DNA from: CAWHJB01 sp963698715 | GTDB taxonomy: Bacteria; Chloroflexota; Anaerolineae; Anaerolineales; UBA4823 | Length of the DNA: 64,000 nucleotides | Direction of reading: 5' to 3' | Assembly (NCBI GenBank): GCA_963698715.1 | Contig: CAVORW010000003.1 | Span: 124,001-188,000, forward strand | Part shown: positions 62,806 through 64,000 of the stretch, one piece after another | How positions within the stretch are numbered: position 1 is the first letter of the stretch | Layout of the letters: each line of letters begins with the position of its first letter | Made by a program: the position numbers and the translations under genes | Notes under the pieces: generated by a model | Database searches by the model: none | What the model was told of the DNA's origin: nothing | Seen by the model: the letters and a program-made list of their open reading frames with translations, nothing else

Positions 62806-64000
62806 ATGATTACCTCAGAACTGATCACCACTGCCCATCGGACCCGCAAAGCGCTGATCTACATTCGCCAATCAACCCCCCATCAGGTGCTCACCAACCA
62901 AGAAAGTCTGCGCCTGCAGTACGCACTGCACCAACGGGCATTAGATCTGGGCTGGCAGACTGAAGATATCGAGATTATCGATGCCGACTTGGGCATGACC
63001 GGCGCTGCTGCTGAACTTCGCCAGGGCTTCAAGGAAGTCGTTGCCCAGGTTACCCTGGGGCAGGTCGGCATCATCCTGTCTTCCGAAGTCACCCGCCTCT
63101 CCCGCAATTGCACCGATTGGTATCCTCTGCTGGATATTTGTGGTTACAGGAATTGTTTGATCGCTGATCGAGATTATGTAAAGCTTTACATAACGAAGAA
63201 GGCATCTATTATCCCAGCCAATACAATGACCGTTTGCTCCTGGGCTTCAAAGGCACCATGAGCGAAGCCGAGTTGCACTGGCTGTGGCAGCGTTTACTCG
63301 GTGGAAAACTCGAAAAGGCCAGCCAGGGTAAATTGCGTTTCCGTCTGCCAGCAGGGTACGTGTATGCTGAAAACAGGCAAGTTGTATTGGATCCGGATGA
63401 GCAAGTTCAAGCAGCCGTTGGTCTGGTGTTTGCCTTGTTCTCTGAATTGGGGACCGCTTGTGCGGTTGTCAAGCATTTTCGCATTCACAAGCTTCTTTTC
63501 CCACAACACTTTTGGGGCGGAGACCGGGATGGCGAACTGGTTTGGGCTCCGCTGCGATACAGCCGGGTGACGGGCATCCTTCACAACCCGACGTATGCCG
63601 GTGCTTATGTCTATGGGCGCACCAAAACTCGCACCAAGCTCTTGCCTGGAGAAACCCCTCGCATCAAGGGACGCACACGACGGGTCCTCCCACAAGACTG
63701 GCCAATCGTCTTACAAGATGCCCATCCAGCCTACATCACTTGGGAACAATTCTTGCGCAACCAGCACCAGCTGGATGACAATCGCACTTTTCGGGCCGAA
63801 GATCGTCGGGGAGCGGTCCGAGCAGGGGCGGCACTGTTACAGGGTATTGTGCTGTGTGGTAAATGCGGTCGGCGGATGTCAATCCGCTATCTGACCCTGA
63901 AAGAGTGCACAGCTCCATCCTACGAATGTGTTCATGAACGCAAGCAATACATTGGACGTTCTTGTCAATCGATCCGAGGGGATGGCATCGATGCTGCTGT
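62806..64000 (+). pseudogene. Large serine recombinase, frame broken, 3' end outside the window
   Basis: The resolvase domain starts ALIYIRQSTPHQVLTNQES (nucleophile serine in RQST), with LSSEVTRLSRNCTDWYPLL. At LIADRD (about 63172) a 26-base insertion containing a 20-bp palindrome shifts the frame; after it the protein continues EGIYYPSQYNDRLLLGFKGT, MSEAELHWLWQRLLG, the recombinase domain and the zinc ribbon CGKCGRRMS to the window end. Removing the insertion restores a normal protein. AAGGAGTGATCC sets ATG 62806. Confidence 0.85.
63174..63193. repeat. Perfect 20-bp palindrome inserted in the serine recombinase gene
   Basis: TTATGTAAAGCTTTACATAA is its own reverse complement. Comparison with the expected DR(E/D)G-IYYPSQ reading suggests an extra 26 bases at 63171-63199, including this palindrome. 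Short near-repeats CGAGA and CGAAG flank it. Confidence 0.8.

Larger units (their letters stand above)
52577..64000 (+). mobile_element. Probable genomic island downstream of tRNA-Lys (right end not in window)
   Basis: From the tRNA 3' end on, gene content changes to recombinases, insertion sequences, a toxin-antitoxin pair and orphans, with several broken genes. I looked for a second copy of the tRNA 3' end (TTCGAGTCCTGCCGCGCTC) up to 64000 and found none, so the far attachment site, if any, is outside. The tyrosine recombinase is damaged, so the island may be fixed. Confidence 0.45.

Overview
The window reads as chromosome of a member of the Chloroflexota, most likely class Anaerolineae. 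This is inferred from protein style: a monoderm-type MacB export system with membrane-anchored adaptors, a CysO-dependent cysteine operon, a CHAD/polyphosphate operon and an rpsB-tsf-pyrH-frr-uppS-cdsA locus. No rRNA is present to settle it. Positions 1-52500 are a normal chromosome with short intergenic spaces; positions 52577-64000 look like an acquired island next to a tRNA-Lys gene.

Layout: 1-5.2 kb holds the end of a CNNM/CorC-type protein, priA, a membrane protein and a phosphoribosyltransferase. 5.4-11.2 kb (minus) is a polyphosphate operon: a degenerate PPK2, an intact PPK2, PPK1 and a three-part HTH/PPX-like/CHAD protein. 11.7-13.9 kb (minus) encodes an octahaem hydroxylamine-oxidoreductase-like cytochrome with a membrane partner. 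14.6-16.4 kb has an ECF sigma factor and a frameshifted glycosyltransferase. 16.5-20.1 kb (minus) is cysM-mec-unknown-cysO-moeZ behind a structured leader ending in an intrinsic terminator. 20.3-26.8 kb carries a frameshifted lysine 2,3-aminomutase, a lipoprotein, a response regulator, an M32 carboxypeptidase, serA and cutA. 26.9-33.9 kb (minus) carries ECF sigma, anti-sigma, a membrane protein, two HlyD-like adaptors and a MacB-type ATPase and permease. 34.5-41.6 kb has a GltD-like oxidoreductase, an ISAs1 element, gyrA and birA. 42-48.6 kb has rpsB with a very long acidic tail, tsf, pyrH, frr, uppS, cdsA and a SAM-I riboswitch controlled metK. 48.7-52.2 kb (minus) has a CbiMQO cobalt/nickel transporter, a Fur-family regulator and thioredoxin.

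The island after tRNA-Lys(UUU) begins with a frameshifted tyrosine recombinase, then carries a SWIM protein pair, an IS630 element, a truncated resolvase, an IS1634-like element, an AbiE toxin-antitoxin pair and a three-gene cassette ending in a large serine recombinase broken by a 20-bp palindrome.

The most unusual signal is a set of at least a dozen intergenic long hairpins. Two groups are clearly small mobile elements: one of about 100 bp with perfect 9-bp target duplications at both copies, and one of about 125 bp with three copies, one of them flanked by a 5-bp duplication that contains the priA stop codon. The two groups have different ends but nearly the same hairpin core. Other points of interest are the leader of the cysteine operon, the pseudo-kinase PPK2 partner, and single-base frame breaks in four otherwise intact genes.
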